A stretch of 64,000 nucleotides of DNA, from NCBI GenBank assembly GCA_038319025.1, contig JBBQCW010000005.1:62001-126000 (forward strand). Direction: 5' to 3'. The notes below the pieces were generated by a model. That model ran no database searches and was not told where the DNA came from. It saw only the letters and a list, made by a program, of their open reading frames with translations. This document shows, one piece after another, positions 8,006 through 15,960 of the stretch (positions within the stretch are counted from its first letter, which is position 1; each line of letters opens with the position of its first letter). The translations under genes and the position numbers were made by a program. Source of the stretch: JBBQCW01 sp038319025 (GTDB lineage: Bacteria; Actinomycetota; Thermoleophilia; Solirubrobacterales; Solirubrobacteraceae).

Positions 8006-8544
8006 TCGATCCCTACGCCGAGATTCAGGAGCAGACTCGCCGCCACCGCGCTGCGCACGGCTGCGGGGCCTACACCTACGCCGACGGTTCGCTGCTCGGC
8101 GTCTTGGCCGCCGCCACCTCGGCTCGCCGCATAGTCGAGGTCGGCACGGCGCTCGGCTATACGGCCCTGTGGCTCGGCCACGGCGCCCCGGCCGCAGCCA
8201 TCGACACGATTGAGATGGACGAGGAGCACGTCGAGGTTGCTCGCGAGACGTTCCGTCGTCACGGGATGAGCGATCGCATAACGGCGCACCACGGGCTGGC
8301 GGAGGAGATCCTTCCGACGCTCGCGCCGCGAGCGTACGATCTCGCTTTCTTCGACGGGTTCGCTCCGAGCGTTGAGCTCCTCGGAGACCTGCGCCGAACG
8401 CTGCGGACCGGGGGAGTCCTGGTCGCCGGCAACCTCACCCTCAGTTCGGATCAGGCGGTCCGCACGTATCTGGGCGACCAGCACCGCTGGTTGGCCCACT
8501 CGTTCGGAGAGACCGCGCTGCTGGTTCGTCGGGATCTGGCTTGA
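8002..8544 (+). CDS. Class I SAM-dependent O-methyltransferase
   Basis: A 180-residue methyltransferase of the catechol/caffeoyl-CoA O-methyltransferase type. The SAM motif is RIVEVGTALGYTALWLG, the acidic ribose-binding motif IDTIEMDEEH, and the third motif YDLAFFDGFAP. It is shorter than the usual ~210-220 residues. GTG start overlaps the SDR stop by 4 nt. Together with the SDR and MarR it forms a small inducible unit, perhaps modifying hydroxylated compounds; the acceptor substrate is unknown. Confidence 0.85.
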   Translation: MIDPYAEIQEQTRRHRAAHGCGAYTYADGSLLGVLAAATSARRIVEVGTALGYTALWLGHGAPAAAIDTIEMDEEHVEVARETFRRHGMSDRITAHHGLAEEILPTLAPRAYDLAFFDGFAPSVELLGDLRRTLRTGGVLVAGNLTLSSDQAVRTYLGDQHRWLAHSFGETALLVRRDLA

Positions 8545-8591
8545 GTTACGCGGGCCACGCACGGGCGCCGCGGGATACGCTCCACGCCTCC

Positions 8592-9596
8592 ATGCGCATC
8601 TTCTCCGGCATCCAGCCCACGGGCCGCAAGCACCTCGGCAACCACATCGGCGCGATCCGCCAGTACGTCGAGGGGCAGGATCGCGGTGAGGCGATCTTCT
8701 GCATCGTCGACCTACACGCGACGACGGTGCCCTACGAGCCGGCGGTGCTGCGCGAGCGCCTGTACGACACCGCCGCGATCCTGCTCGCCGCCGGCATCGA
8801 CCCCGAGCGTTGCATCCTGTTTCGTCAGGGCGACGTCGTGGAGCACACCGAGTTGTGCTGGCTGCTGTGCTCGGTCACCGCCCACGGTGATCTGAACCGC
8901 ATGCACCAGTTCAAGGAGAAGTCCGCCGCCCAGCGCGAACTGATCAGTGCGGGCCTCTTCTTCTACCCCGTCCTGCAGGCCGCCGACGTGTTGGCCTATC
9001 GGGCCGACGAGGTGCCGGTGGGTGAGGATCAGCGCCAGCACATCGAGCTGATGCGCGACATCGCCGAGCGCTTCAACGCGCGCTTCGGCGCGGGCCAGGA
9101 GATCCTCGTGGTCCCCGAGCACCGCATCCCCACCGTCGGCGCGCGCATCATGGATCTGCAGGACCCGACGAACAAGATGTCGACCACCGGCGGCACCGAG
9201 GAGGGCACGGTGTACGTGCTCGACGAGCCCGCCGCCATCGAGAAGAAACTCAAGCGCGCCGTCACCGACTCGGCCGATCCACCCGAGATTCGCAGCGGCG
9301 CCGACAAGCCCGGCGTCAGCAACCTGATCGACATCCTGGCTGCCTCAACGAGCCGTACGCCGCAGGAGGTCGAGCTCCAGCTGGCGGACGCGCGCGGCTA
9401 TGGCGATCTGAAGGTGGCCGCCGCCGAAGCCGTGATCGCCATGCTGACGCCGATCCGCGAGCGCTACGCCGAGATCCGGCCCGACGAGGCCGCGCTGGAG
9501 GCCATCCTGGCCGCGGGGGCCGAGAAGGCCCGCGCGATCACCCAACCGGTGCTGGCTGACGTGCGCGCAGCGATGGGCGTCGGCCCCGTCCGGTAA
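8592..9596 (+). CDS. trpS: Tryptophan--tRNA ligase
   Basis: A 334-residue class I aminoacyl-tRNA synthetase charging tRNA-Trp. The start MRIFSGIQPTGRKHLGNHIG contains the HIGH-type signature (HLGN, residues 14-17), and the second signature is KMSTT (195-199) in place of KMSKS. The length is normal. The frame is open upstream to a TTG at 8541, but ATG 8592 matches where the family begins. TACGCT ends ten bases before it and may be a -10 box. It is not preceded by a T-box-like element. The next gene starts 15 bp on. Confidence 0.96.
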   Translation: MRIFSGIQPTGRKHLGNHIGAIRQYVEGQDRGEAIFCIVDLHATTVPYEPAVLRERLYDTAAILLAAGIDPERCILFRQGDVVEHTELCWLLCSVTAHGDLNRMHQFKEKSAAQRELISAGLFFYPVLQAADVLAYRADEVPVGEDQRQHIELMRDIAERFNARFGAGQEILVVPEHRIPTVGARIMDLQDPTNKMSTTGGTEEGTVYVLDEPAAIEKKLKRAVTDSADPPEIRSGADKPGVSNLIDILAASTSRTPQEVELQLADARGYGDLKVAAAEAVIAMLTPIRERYAEIRPDEAALEAILAAGAEKARAITQPVLADVRAAMGVGPVR

Positions 9597-9611
9597 GAGA
9601 GGGTCGGCACC

Positions 9612-10760
9612 ATGCGCCGCCTCCTCGTCTTCATCTGCGCCGTCATTCTGGTCGACACCATGTTGTACGCGGCGCTGACGCCGCTGCTGCCCGTCCTGCG
9701 CGACCAGCTCGACATCTCCAAGGGTCAGGCGGGGATCCTCTTCGGCTCGTACGCGCTGGGCACGCTGCTCGGTGCCCTACCCGCGGGTGCGGTGGTCGCG
9801 CGAGTCGGTCCGCGTCCTGTGTTGATCGGAGGTCTCGTGATCATGACCTCGGCGGGCGTCTTCTTCGCCCTCGCCGACCAGATCCTGGTGCTCGACATCG
9901 CCCGCTTCGTGCAGGGCATCGGCGGGGCCTGCTCGTGGACGGCCGGCCTGGCCTGGCTGGCGCGGGAGGCACCGGAGGGGCGCCGCGGCGCGGTGCTGGG
10001 GACAGCGATCGGGATGGGCGTGGTCGGGGCGCAGTTGGGGCCCGTCATCGGCGGCATAGCGCGTTCCGTGGGTAGGGAGGGAGCGTTCATCGTCGTATCC
10101 GGGCTCGGCTTGCTGCTGATCGTCTGGGCTTTGACGTTCGCCTCACCGCCCCAGCCGGCGACGCGCGGCACCACGATCCGCAACGCCCTCGGCGACGCAC
10201 CGTTCCGCCGCGCCATCTGGCTGACGGTCATCGGCTCGCTCGCGTTCGGCGTGGTCGATGTGCTGACACCGCTGCGGCTGGACGACCTCGGCGCCGGCGG
10301 CCTGGCCATCTCCGCCGTGTTCTTCTTCGCGGCGGCGGTGGAGGCGATCGCCAACCCGCTCACCGGGCGGTACGCCGACCGACACGGTGTCACCCAACTG
10401 GTGCCGGCGGCGTTGCTAGTCGCGGCGACCGCGCTGCTCGTGCTGTCGGTGCCCACGAGCTGGGTGGTGCTGGCCGTGCTGATCGTGCTCGTTTTCGGGG
10501 CGATCGGCGCCCTCTGGACCCCGGGCGGCAACCTGATGTCCCTCTCCGCCGATCGCCTGGGACTGGACCAGGGGTACGCGTTCGCGCTCAACAACATCGG
10601 CTGGTCGCTGGGGATCGGCGTGGGCTCGTCGGTCGGCGGCGCTCTCGGCGAAGCGGCCGGGGACGTCGTGGCGTATTCGCTGGTGGCCCTCGCCTGCCTG
10701 GCAACGGCGGTCTCGTGGCGGCCGAACCGTCGGGAGCTCCCGGTACCGTCCTCGCCGTGA
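9612..10760 (+). CDS. Major facilitator superfamily transporter
   Basis: A 382-residue membrane protein with about twelve hydrophobic segments, beginning FICAVILVDTMLYAALTPLL and carrying the MFS-type loop after TM2 (GAVVARVGPRPVLIGG). A long hydrophilic loop after TM6 (SPPQPATRGTTIRNALGDAP) separates two six-helix halves. Drug/small-molecule exporters resemble this, but the substrate is not readable. ATG 9612 has AGAGAGGG eight bases upstream. Its TGA overlaps the GTG of scpA, suggesting coupling to chromosome-segregation genes by position rather than function. Confidence 0.88.
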   Translation: MRRLLVFICAVILVDTMLYAALTPLLPVLRDQLDISKGQAGILFGSYALGTLLGALPAGAVVARVGPRPVLIGGLVIMTSAGVFFALADQILVLDIARFVQGIGGACSWTAGLAWLAREAPEGRRGAVLGTAIGMGVVGAQLGPVIGGIARSVGREGAFIVVSGLGLLLIVWALTFASPPQPATRGTTIRNALGDAPFRRAIWLTVIGSLAFGVVDVLTPLRLDDLGAGGLAISAVFFFAAAVEAIANPLTGRYADRHGVTQLVPAALLVAATALLVLSVPTSWVVLAVLIVLVFGAIGALWTPGGNLMSLSADRLGLDQGYAFALNNIGWSLGIGVGSSVGGALGEAAGDVVAYSLVALACLATAVSWRPNRRELPVPSSP

Positions 10761-11515
10761 TCGTCGCTGAACTGGAACTCGACCTCGAGGTCTTCACGGG
10801 GCCGTTCGACCTGCTCCTCACGCTCGTACTGCGCGAGGAGGTTGACCTGATGGAGGTCGAGCTGGCTGACGTCGTGCTGGCCTACGTGGACCACCTGGAG
10901 GCCCGCGGGGAGCTGGATCTGGAGTCTGCGACCGAGTTCCTGGTGCTGATTGCGGCCCTGCTGGAGCTGAAATCCCGCCTGCTGTTGCCCAGCGAGGACG
11001 AGGATCTGCTCGAGCTTGAACCGGGCGAAGCGGCCGAGGAGCTGCTCGCGCGCATGTTGGAGGCTCAGCGCTACCGCCGTGCCTCCGACCACCTGCGCGA
11101 ACTGCTCGATCACGAGGAGGGCGTGCGTTACCGCTCTGCCCGCCTCCCGCCGGAGCTGCGCCGCGTGTCCTACGACGACGTCGGGCTGGTATACGACGCC
11201 GCCCAGCTGGGCGCCGCGATGGGGGACCTGCTGCGCGAGCCACCGCCGGTCAACCTCAGCCACATGACGGTGCCGCGTGTCTCGGTCTCCGAACGCCTGG
11301 CGCATCTGCGCAATCTGCTGCGCCGCGGCGACTGCACGTTCGACGAAGCCGTTCGCGGTGCTGACCGCGTCACCGTCGCCGTCACCCTGTTCGCCCTTCT
11401 GGAGCTGTACAAACAGGGTGAGGCGGACTGGACGCAGGACGAGGCGTTCGGCGAGATCGCCATCCACGGCCGCCGCGGCGCCCAGCGCCCGGTCTGGGAG
11501 GCCGTCGCCTCATGA
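10757..11515 (+). CDS. scpA: Segregation and condensation protein A
   Basis: Kleisin subunit of the SMC-ScpAB condensin, 252 residues. The N-terminal motif LEVFTGPFDLLLTLVLREEVDLM and the IAALLELKSRLLLP segment are characteristic, and the C-terminal winged-helix part (TLFALLELYKQGEADWTQDEAFGEI) is present. GTG at 10757 overlaps the MFS stop (GTGA). The frame extends 14 codons upstream but those codons fall inside the MFS gene. scpB follows after 55 bp, the standard pairing. Confidence 0.94.
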   Translation: MIVAELELDLEVFTGPFDLLLTLVLREEVDLMEVELADVVLAYVDHLEARGELDLESATEFLVLIAALLELKSRLLLPSEDEDLLELEPGEAAEELLARMLEAQRYRRASDHLRELLDHEEGVRYRSARLPPELRRVSYDDVGLVYDAAQLGAAMGDLLREPPPVNLSHMTVPRVSVSERLAHLRNLLRRGDCTFDEAVRGADRVTVAVTLFALLELYKQGEADWTQDEAFGEIAIHGRRGAQRPVWEAVAS

Positions 11516-11570
11516 CTGTGCGCCATTTCTCGACCGCGGTGCTCGTTCTCCGTCAGCGGGGTCGCTCGCG

Positions 11571-12281
11571 ATGAGCGAGATGAGTGAGCTGGCCCGCATC
11601 CTCGAAGCCCTGTTGTTCTTGTCGCCCGAGCCGGTCGGCATGGACGCTCTGGCCGACGCAACCGGCGAGCAGCCCGAGGACCTGCGCGATGCTCTCGCCG
11701 AGCTTGAAGACGCTTACGCACCCGGTGCTCGCGGCATCGTGCTGAAGGAGGTCGCCGGGGGCGTCACGTTCGCGACGGACCCTGTCGCCGAGCCGGCTGC
11801 CCGCCGGCTGCTCGCGGCGCCGCGCACCCCGCCGCTCACGCCCGCCCAGGCGGAGACGCTTTCGATCGTCGCCTACCTGCAGCCCGTCTCGCGGCCGGAG
11901 ATCACCCGCATCCGCGGGGTCAGCGCCGATTCGGCGACGGGCACGCTGTTGGAGCGCGGGATCATCGAGGAGTCCGGCCGCTCACAGTTCGGCGCCGTCC
12001 TGTACCGCACGACGCCGCTCTTCCTGCGTCTCTTCGGCCTCCGGGGCCTGGAGGAACTGCCCGACGTTGCCGCCTGGGACCCGAGCCCAGGGGAGGAAGC
12101 CGACTTGCGCGAGCGCCTGATGAAGGCGAGCGGGGCGGCGGCACCCGACGGGCCGGACAATGTCCCCGTCGCGGCTGACGTCCCGCCAGACCCTGTCGAA
12201 GTGCCGTACCGGATCCTCGACCTCCCGGCGCCCGCCGGCGATCTCATCGTCGAGATGCGCGGTCCCGCGGCGTCCCGTTAG
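11571..12281 (+). CDS. scpB: Segregation and condensation protein B
   Basis: The partner of ScpA, 236 residues, made of two winged-helix domains. It begins MSELARILEALLFLSPEPV and contains PAQAETLSIVAYLQPVSRPE with ITRIRG, the conserved ScpB core. It dimerises and binds the ScpA kleisin to regulate SMC. The C-terminal ~60 residues are Pro/Asp-rich and probably disordered. ATG 11571 is chosen; ATG 11580 is possible. The gene ends 15 bp from a convergent VOC gene. Confidence 0.94.
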   Translation: MSEMSELARILEALLFLSPEPVGMDALADATGEQPEDLRDALAELEDAYAPGARGIVLKEVAGGVTFATDPVAEPAARRLLAAPRTPPLTPAQAETLSIVAYLQPVSRPEITRIRGVSADSATGTLLERGIIEESGRSQFGAVLYRTTPLFLRLFGLRGLEELPDVAAWDPSPGEEADLRERLMKASGAAAPDGPDNVPVAADVPPDPVEVPYRILDLPAPAGDLIVEMRGPAASR

Positions 12282-12296
12282 CCGGGTCGCCGCCCG

Positions 12297-12647
12297 TCAG
12301 GAGTGAGCGAGAACGTTCAGCACGTTCCCGCCCGGCTCGCGCACGAAGAACCGTCGCACGCCCCAGGGCTCATCGGTCAGCGGATACACGATCTCATGGC
12401 TGAGCCGAACGGCGGCCTCGTGGACGGCGTCCACGTCGTCCACCTCGATGGACGCGTCCGGTCTGACCGGGGCGGTCGCGTCCTCGCGCATCACGCTGAG
12501 CTGTGCCGCCGGCTGCCCGGGCGCGGTGAACGTCACGATCCAGCCGAGGTCCATCGCCACCTCCAGACCCAGCACTTCGGTGTAGAACGCGACGCTGTGA
12601 GCCGGATCGTCCGCGGGGAGATCCGGGACGATGCGCTTGACGGCCAT
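12297..12647 (-). CDS. VOC (glyoxalase/bleomycin-resistance fold) family protein
   Basis: A 116-residue single vicinal-oxygen-chelate module: VKRIVPDLPADDPAHSVAFY then LGLEVAMDLGW, and near the C-terminus FFVREPGGNVLNVLAHS. Such proteins bind a metal and act on diverse small molecules, or sequester toxins; here the specific role is unknown. Its ATG shares a base with the rlmN stop (TGATG on the minus strand), so it is translated in the same unit as the rRNA/tRNA methyltransferase. Confidence 0.85.
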   Translation of the reverse strand: MAVKRIVPDLPADDPAHSVAFYTEVLGLEVAMDLGWIVTFTAPGQPAAQLSVMREDATAPVRPDASIEVDDVDAVHEAAVRLSHEIVYPLTDEPWGVRRFFVREPGGNVLNVLAHS

Positions 12648-13627
12648 CAGCCGGCGCTGACGGCAAGCTGCCCGCAGGCGGCGTCGATGTCGCGCCCGCG
12701 GGTGAGGCGGACGGTGGCCCGCAGGCCCTTGTCCTCCAGCACGGCGAGGAACGCGGCGATCGCCTCGGGTGAGGACCCGTCGTACATCCCCGTCGGGTTG
12801 TAGGGGATGAGGTTGACCTTGAAGATCTTGGGATCGAGGATCCGGGTAAGCGCCAGCGCCTGCTCGTAGCGATCGTTGACCCCGCCGAGCATCACGTACT
12901 CGATGTAGACGAAGCGGCGTTTGGCCTCGTTCCAGCGCCGGCACGCCGCGAGCACTTCCATCAGCGGGTATTTGTCGTTCACGGGCATGATCCGGCTGCG
13001 CAGCTCGTCGTCGGCGGCGTGCAGGGAGAAGGCTAAGCGGATCGGCATCTCCGTCTCCGCCAGGCGATCGATGCCCGGCACCCAGCCGACGGTGGAGATC
13101 GTGGTGCGTCGGTTTGTGATCCCGATGTCGGGCAGCTTGCGGCAGGCGTCGAGCGCGTTGTCCAGGTTCATCATCGGCTCGCCCATGCCCATGAACACGG
13201 CATGGTCGAGCGGCTCGATGCGGCGGAAGTGCAGGACCTGATCAAGGATCTCGCTCGTCGTCAGGTTGCGCCCGAACTTCATGGTGCCTGTCGCGCAGAA
13301 CGTGCACGTGAGCGGGCAGCCGGATTGCGAGGAGACGCAGACCGAGCGGCGGCCGTCGCGAAACCGCATCAGCACCGCTTCGATCGGGCGGCCGTCGTGG
13401 GTGCGGAACAGCGCCTTGACCGTGCCGTCGCGGGCGTGCGCCTCATCCTCCAGCGTCAGCGAGGTGAACGGCACCCGTTCGGAGAGCTCAGCCTGGAGCT
13501 CGGCCGGGATGTTGCGCATCGCGTCGTACCCGGCCACGCCACGCGCGGCCCAGGACCAGATCTGCCCCGCGCGGAAGCGCGGCTGGCCGAGCTCTTCCAA
13601 CGTGGCGTCGAGGAGTTCGAGGTCCAT
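12647..13627 (-). CDS. rlmN: Dual-specificity 23S rRNA (A2503-C2)/tRNA (A37-C2) methyltransferase
   Basis: A 326-residue radical-SAM methyltransferase. The 4Fe-4S motif CxxxCxxC is Cys104, Cys108, Cys111 in GCPLTCTFCATG. The two mechanistic cysteines are also visible: Cys97 in SVCVSSQSG and Cys318 in the C-terminal DIDAACGQLA that carries the transient methyl. MGMGEPMMN and the Ser/His segment AFSLHAADD are family hallmarks. It is divergent from rluB with 21 bp between start codons, a pairing of two rRNA-modification genes. Confidence 0.96.
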   Translation of the reverse strand: MDLELLDATLEELGQPRFRAGQIWSWAARGVAGYDAMRNIPAELQAELSERVPFTSLTLEDEAHARDGTVKALFRTHDGRPIEAVLMRFRDGRRSVCVSSQSGCPLTCTFCATGTMKFGRNLTTSEILDQVLHFRRIEPLDHAVFMGMGEPMMNLDNALDACRKLPDIGITNRRTTISTVGWVPGIDRLAETEMPIRLAFSLHAADDELRSRIMPVNDKYPLMEVLAACRRWNEAKRRFVYIEYVMLGGVNDRYEQALALTRILDPKIFKVNLIPYNPTGMYDGSSPEAIAAFLAVLEDKGLRATVRLTRGRDIDAACGQLAVSAG

Positions 13628-13632
13628 GTCGA

Positions 13633-13640
13633 ACTATGGT
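13633..13640. promoter_or_regulatory. Overlapping divergent -10 boxes for rlmN and rluB
   Basis: On the + strand TATGGT (13635-13640) ends eight bases before the rluB ATG. On the minus strand CATAGT (13633-13638) ends five bases before the rlmN ATG. The two boxes share four bases, so the 21-bp gap seems to be a bidirectional promoter giving two leaderless or nearly leaderless mRNAs. Confidence 0.45.
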
Positions 13641-13648
13641 CCCACGCC

Positions 13649-14374
13649 ATGCGTCTCGGCAAGCATCTGGCCCACGCGGGCGTCGCCTCCCGGCGTGGGG
13701 CGGAGGAGTTCATTAGGCACGGGCGCGTCCATGTGAATGGCGAGCTCGTCACCGATCCGGCCCGCGACGTGACCGACGCCGATGAAGTGAAGGTCGACGG
13801 CAAGGCGCTCAACGCCCCTGAGACGTGGGTCGTCTTCGCCCTGCACAAGCCCGCCGGCGTCGTATCCACGGCCAAGGACACTCACGGCCGGCCGACGGTC
13901 GTCTCGATGATTCCCGCCAAAGGGCGGCGGCTCTACCCCGTCGGCCGCCTGGACGCCGACACCACCGGCTTGATCCTTCTGACCGACGATGGCGCACTCG
14001 CTCACCGGCTCACGCATCCCTCCTTCGAGGTGCCCAAGACGTACAGGGCGATCGTCGGCGGCGGCCGCATCGAGGAGTCCGAGCTGCGTCGCCTGCGCGA
14101 GGGTGTGGAGCTGGAGGACGGCCTCACCGCTCCTGCCCGGGTGCGTCAAATCGGCCCCACCGAGATCGAGCTGACGATCCACGAAGGCCGCAAGCGACAG
14201 GTCAAGCGGATGCTCGAAGAGGTCGGCCATCCCGTCGAGCGCCTCAGCCGCATAGCGTTCGGGCCACTGCGCCTTGAGGGCCTTGCCCCTGGCGCGCACC
14301 GTGCGCTCACTCCGGCCGAGATCGAACGATTGCGCGCCGCAGGGGACGGCGCTGTGATAATTCCGGACCCATGA
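13649..14374 (+). CDS. rluB: 23S rRNA pseudouridine synthase, RsuA/RluB family
   Basis: A 241-residue enzyme with an N-terminal S4 RNA-binding domain (MRLGKHLAHAGVASRRGAEE, VHVNG) and the RsuA-type catalytic domain. The catalytic Asp is Asp102 in GRLDADTTGLILLT. HKPAGVVST and EGRKRQVKRMLEEVGHPV are typical. It probably makes pseudouridine near position 2605 of 23S rRNA; RluB versus RluE/F specificity is inferred from size and context (scpB-rluB). Frame extends upstream through rlmN antisense, which I reject. The stop overlaps aroH (ATGA). Confidence 0.92.
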   Translation: MRLGKHLAHAGVASRRGAEEFIRHGRVHVNGELVTDPARDVTDADEVKVDGKALNAPETWVVFALHKPAGVVSTAKDTHGRPTVVSMIPAKGRRLYPVGRLDADTTGLILLTDDGALAHRLTHPSFEVPKTYRAIVGGGRIEESELRRLREGVELEDGLTAPARVRQIGPTEIELTIHEGRKRQVKRMLEEVGHPVERLSRIAFGPLRLEGLAPGAHRALTPAEIERLRAAGDGAVIIPDP

Positions 14375-14739
14375 GTCGCCTGTACGCACTGCGCGGTGCC
14401 ACCACGGTGGACGCCAACGAGGCCGCCGCCATCCATGCGGCGACGCTGGAGCTGATGGCCGAGATCACGTCCCGCAACGCGATCGGGCCCGATGACTGCG
14501 TCAGCTGCATCTTCACGCTCACCGAGGATTTGGATGCCGCCTTCCCGGCCGTCGCCGCCCGAGAGCTGGGGTTTGACCGAGTACCGCTCCTGTGCGCCCG
14601 CGAAGTGCCGGTTCCCGGGGCGATGGCCAAGGTGATCCGGGTGCTGGTGCACTACCACGCTGATGAAGGCCACGAACCACGTCACGTCTACCTGCACGGA
14701 GCGCGCGAGCTGCGTCGGGATCTGGACTCCGCGCAATGA
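14371..14739 (+). CDS. aroH: Chorismate mutase, AroH type
   Basis: A 122-residue monofunctional chorismate mutase converting chorismate to prephenate, the branch point to Phe and Tyr. The start MSRLYALRGATTVDANE has the catalytic-site Arg8 in LRGATTV, and AREVPVPGAMAKVIRVLVHY matches the Glu and Arg of the Bacillus AroH active site. It overlaps rluB upstream (ATGA) and hisC downstream (ATGA), so it is translated as part of one string. No prephenate dehydratase is seen nearby. Confidence 0.92.
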   Translation: MSRLYALRGATTVDANEAAAIHAATLELMAEITSRNAIGPDDCVSCIFTLTEDLDAAFPAVAARELGFDRVPLLCAREVPVPGAMAKVIRVLVHYHADEGHEPRHVYLHGARELRRDLDSAQ

Positions 14740-15821
14740 GCATCGAATTCAACGAACGCGTCCGCCGAACCCCCAGCTACCCCGTGGCGGGCGGTTACGC
14801 GCTGCCCGAGGACGTCGCGCTGCTGGCGTCAAATGAGTCGCCCGATCCGCCCCTCCCGCAGGTGATCGAGGCGATCACCCAGATGCTGGGCGGCCTGAAC
14901 CGCTACCCCGACCCGTCGAACGCGCTGCTGCGGCGCGCCCTGAGCGAGCGGTTCTCGATCCCGACCACGCGGATCGCGATCGGCAACGGATCCTGCGACA
15001 TCCTGCTGGCCGCCGGTGACGCCCTTCTTGAGCCGGGCGCCGAGTTCGTCCATGCGTGGCCGTCCTTCAGCGTCTATCCGCACCTCACGGCCGCCTCGGG
15101 CGCCACCGATGTGCGGGTCCCGCTCGACGCCGACGAGTGCCACGACCTTGACGCGATGGCCGACGCCATCACGGTCGCCACGCGACTGGTGATTGTCTGT
15201 AACCCGAACAACCCGACCTCCACGGCGGTGCGCCGGGATGCGATCGCCGCGTTCCTGGACCGAGTTCCCCGACACGTCTGCGTGATCCTGGACGAGGCCT
15301 ACTGCGAGTTCAACACGCTGGACGATCCCGACGCCACGCTCGACCTGCTCGACCAGCACCCGAATCTCGTACTGCTGCGTACGTTCTCCAAGATCTACGG
15401 CTTGTGCGGCTTACGCGTGGGTTATGCGCTCGCCGGCGACGCGTCGTTCGTGCAGGCCGTCGACCAGGTTCGCCAACCTTTCTTCGCCAACGGCGCGGCT
15501 CAGGCTGCCGCCGTCGAAGCGCTCAAGCACCAGGATGCCGTGACGGAGCGCGTCGAGCGGGCGATCGTCGCGCGGGTGGAAATCGAGACGGGTCTGCGCG
15601 AAATGGGTCTGAGCGTGGCCGAGGGCCAAGCGAACTTCGCGTGGGTCCATCTTCCGCAGGAGTGCGACGAGGCCGAGATCCTGCAGGGCCTGTCGGACCG
15701 CGGCGTGCTCGTGCGCGCGGGGACGGCGCTGGGCACCCCGAACGCGCTGCGGGTCACCTACGGCACGCCGGCGCACAACGCTCGGTTCCTTGCTGCGCTC
15801 GCTGAGGTACTCCCCGCCTGA
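14736..15821 (+). CDS. hisC: Histidinol-phosphate/aromatic aminotransferase
   Basis: A 361-residue class I/II PLP aminotransferase of the HisC group. Landmarks are LASNESPDPP, IGNGSCDILL, CNPNNPTST (residues 155-163), the Asp-x-x-Tyr pair in DEAYCEF, and the PLP lysine Lys219 in RTFSKIYGLCGLRVGYA. The sequence family serves histidine synthesis, but the context (between chorismate mutase and DAHP synthase, with prephenate dehydrogenase nearby) suggests that it transaminates phenylpyruvate/4-hydroxyphenylpyruvate, or serves both pathways. No other his gene is near. The ATGA overlap couples it to aroH; a 13-bp-arm hairpin begins at its stop codon. Confidence 0.88.
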   Translation: MSIEFNERVRRTPSYPVAGGYALPEDVALLASNESPDPPLPQVIEAITQMLGGLNRYPDPSNALLRRALSERFSIPTTRIAIGNGSCDILLAAGDALLEPGAEFVHAWPSFSVYPHLTAASGATDVRVPLDADECHDLDAMADAITVATRLVIVCNPNNPTSTAVRRDAIAAFLDRVPRHVCVILDEAYCEFNTLDDPDATLDLLDQHPNLVLLRTFSKIYGLCGLRVGYALAGDASFVQAVDQVRQPFFANGAAQAAAVEALKHQDAVTERVERAIVARVEIETGLREMGLSVAEGQANFAWVHLPQECDEAEILQGLSDRGVLVRAGTALGTPNALRVTYGTPAHNARFLAALAEVLPA

Positions 15822-15850
15822 CAGTTGGCGCACCTCCGCGCCATCTGTCA
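15819..15850 (+). terminator. Hairpin at the hisC stop codon
   Basis: TGACAG-T-TGGCGC (15819-15831) pairs with GCGCCA-T-CTGTCA (15838-15850), leaving one T/T mismatch and a 6-nt loop. The first three bases are the hisC TGA. No T-run follows, as is common for actinobacterial hairpin terminators. The same DNA may hold the promoter of the aroF leader (TTGGCG at 15825-15830, TGTCACACT at 15846-15854), so a terminator and a promoter may overlap. Confidence 0.55.
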
Positions 15851-15864
15851 CACTGCCAATCGCA

Positions 15865-15960
15865 ATGGGCAGCACGCCGAACCACACGCGCAGCATCCCC
15901 GCCGGAGTCTTCGGCCCGCGCGCGTACGGCTTTGCCTATTCCGCCTGGCGATTTGCCTAG
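15865..15960 (+). CDS. Aromatic-rich leader peptide upstream of aroF
   Basis: A 31-codon reading frame, ATG to TAG, lies in the otherwise gene-free stretch before the DAHP synthase gene. Its second half holds Phe16, Tyr21, Phe23, Tyr25, Trp28 and Phe30, the last three in SAWRFA just before the stop. Three of the Phe/Tyr codons are TTT or TAT, which are rare in such GC-rich DNA. No Shine-Dalgarno is seen; an extended -10-like TGTCACACT ends ten bases upstream, so translation may start on a near-leaderless mRNA. The stop codon touches a region of alternative hairpins. I read this as the sensor of an attenuator responding to charged tRNA-Phe, -Tyr and -Trp. Inference from position, composition and structure. 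Confidence 0.75.
   Translation: MGSTPNHTRSIPAGVFGPRAYGFAYSAWRFA

Noticed and set aside
9725..11467. 580-codon antisense frame over the MFS gene and scpA
   Set aside because: It covers two well-recognised sense genes, has no recognisable motif and biased shadow composition (Ala/Arg/Ser/Pro).
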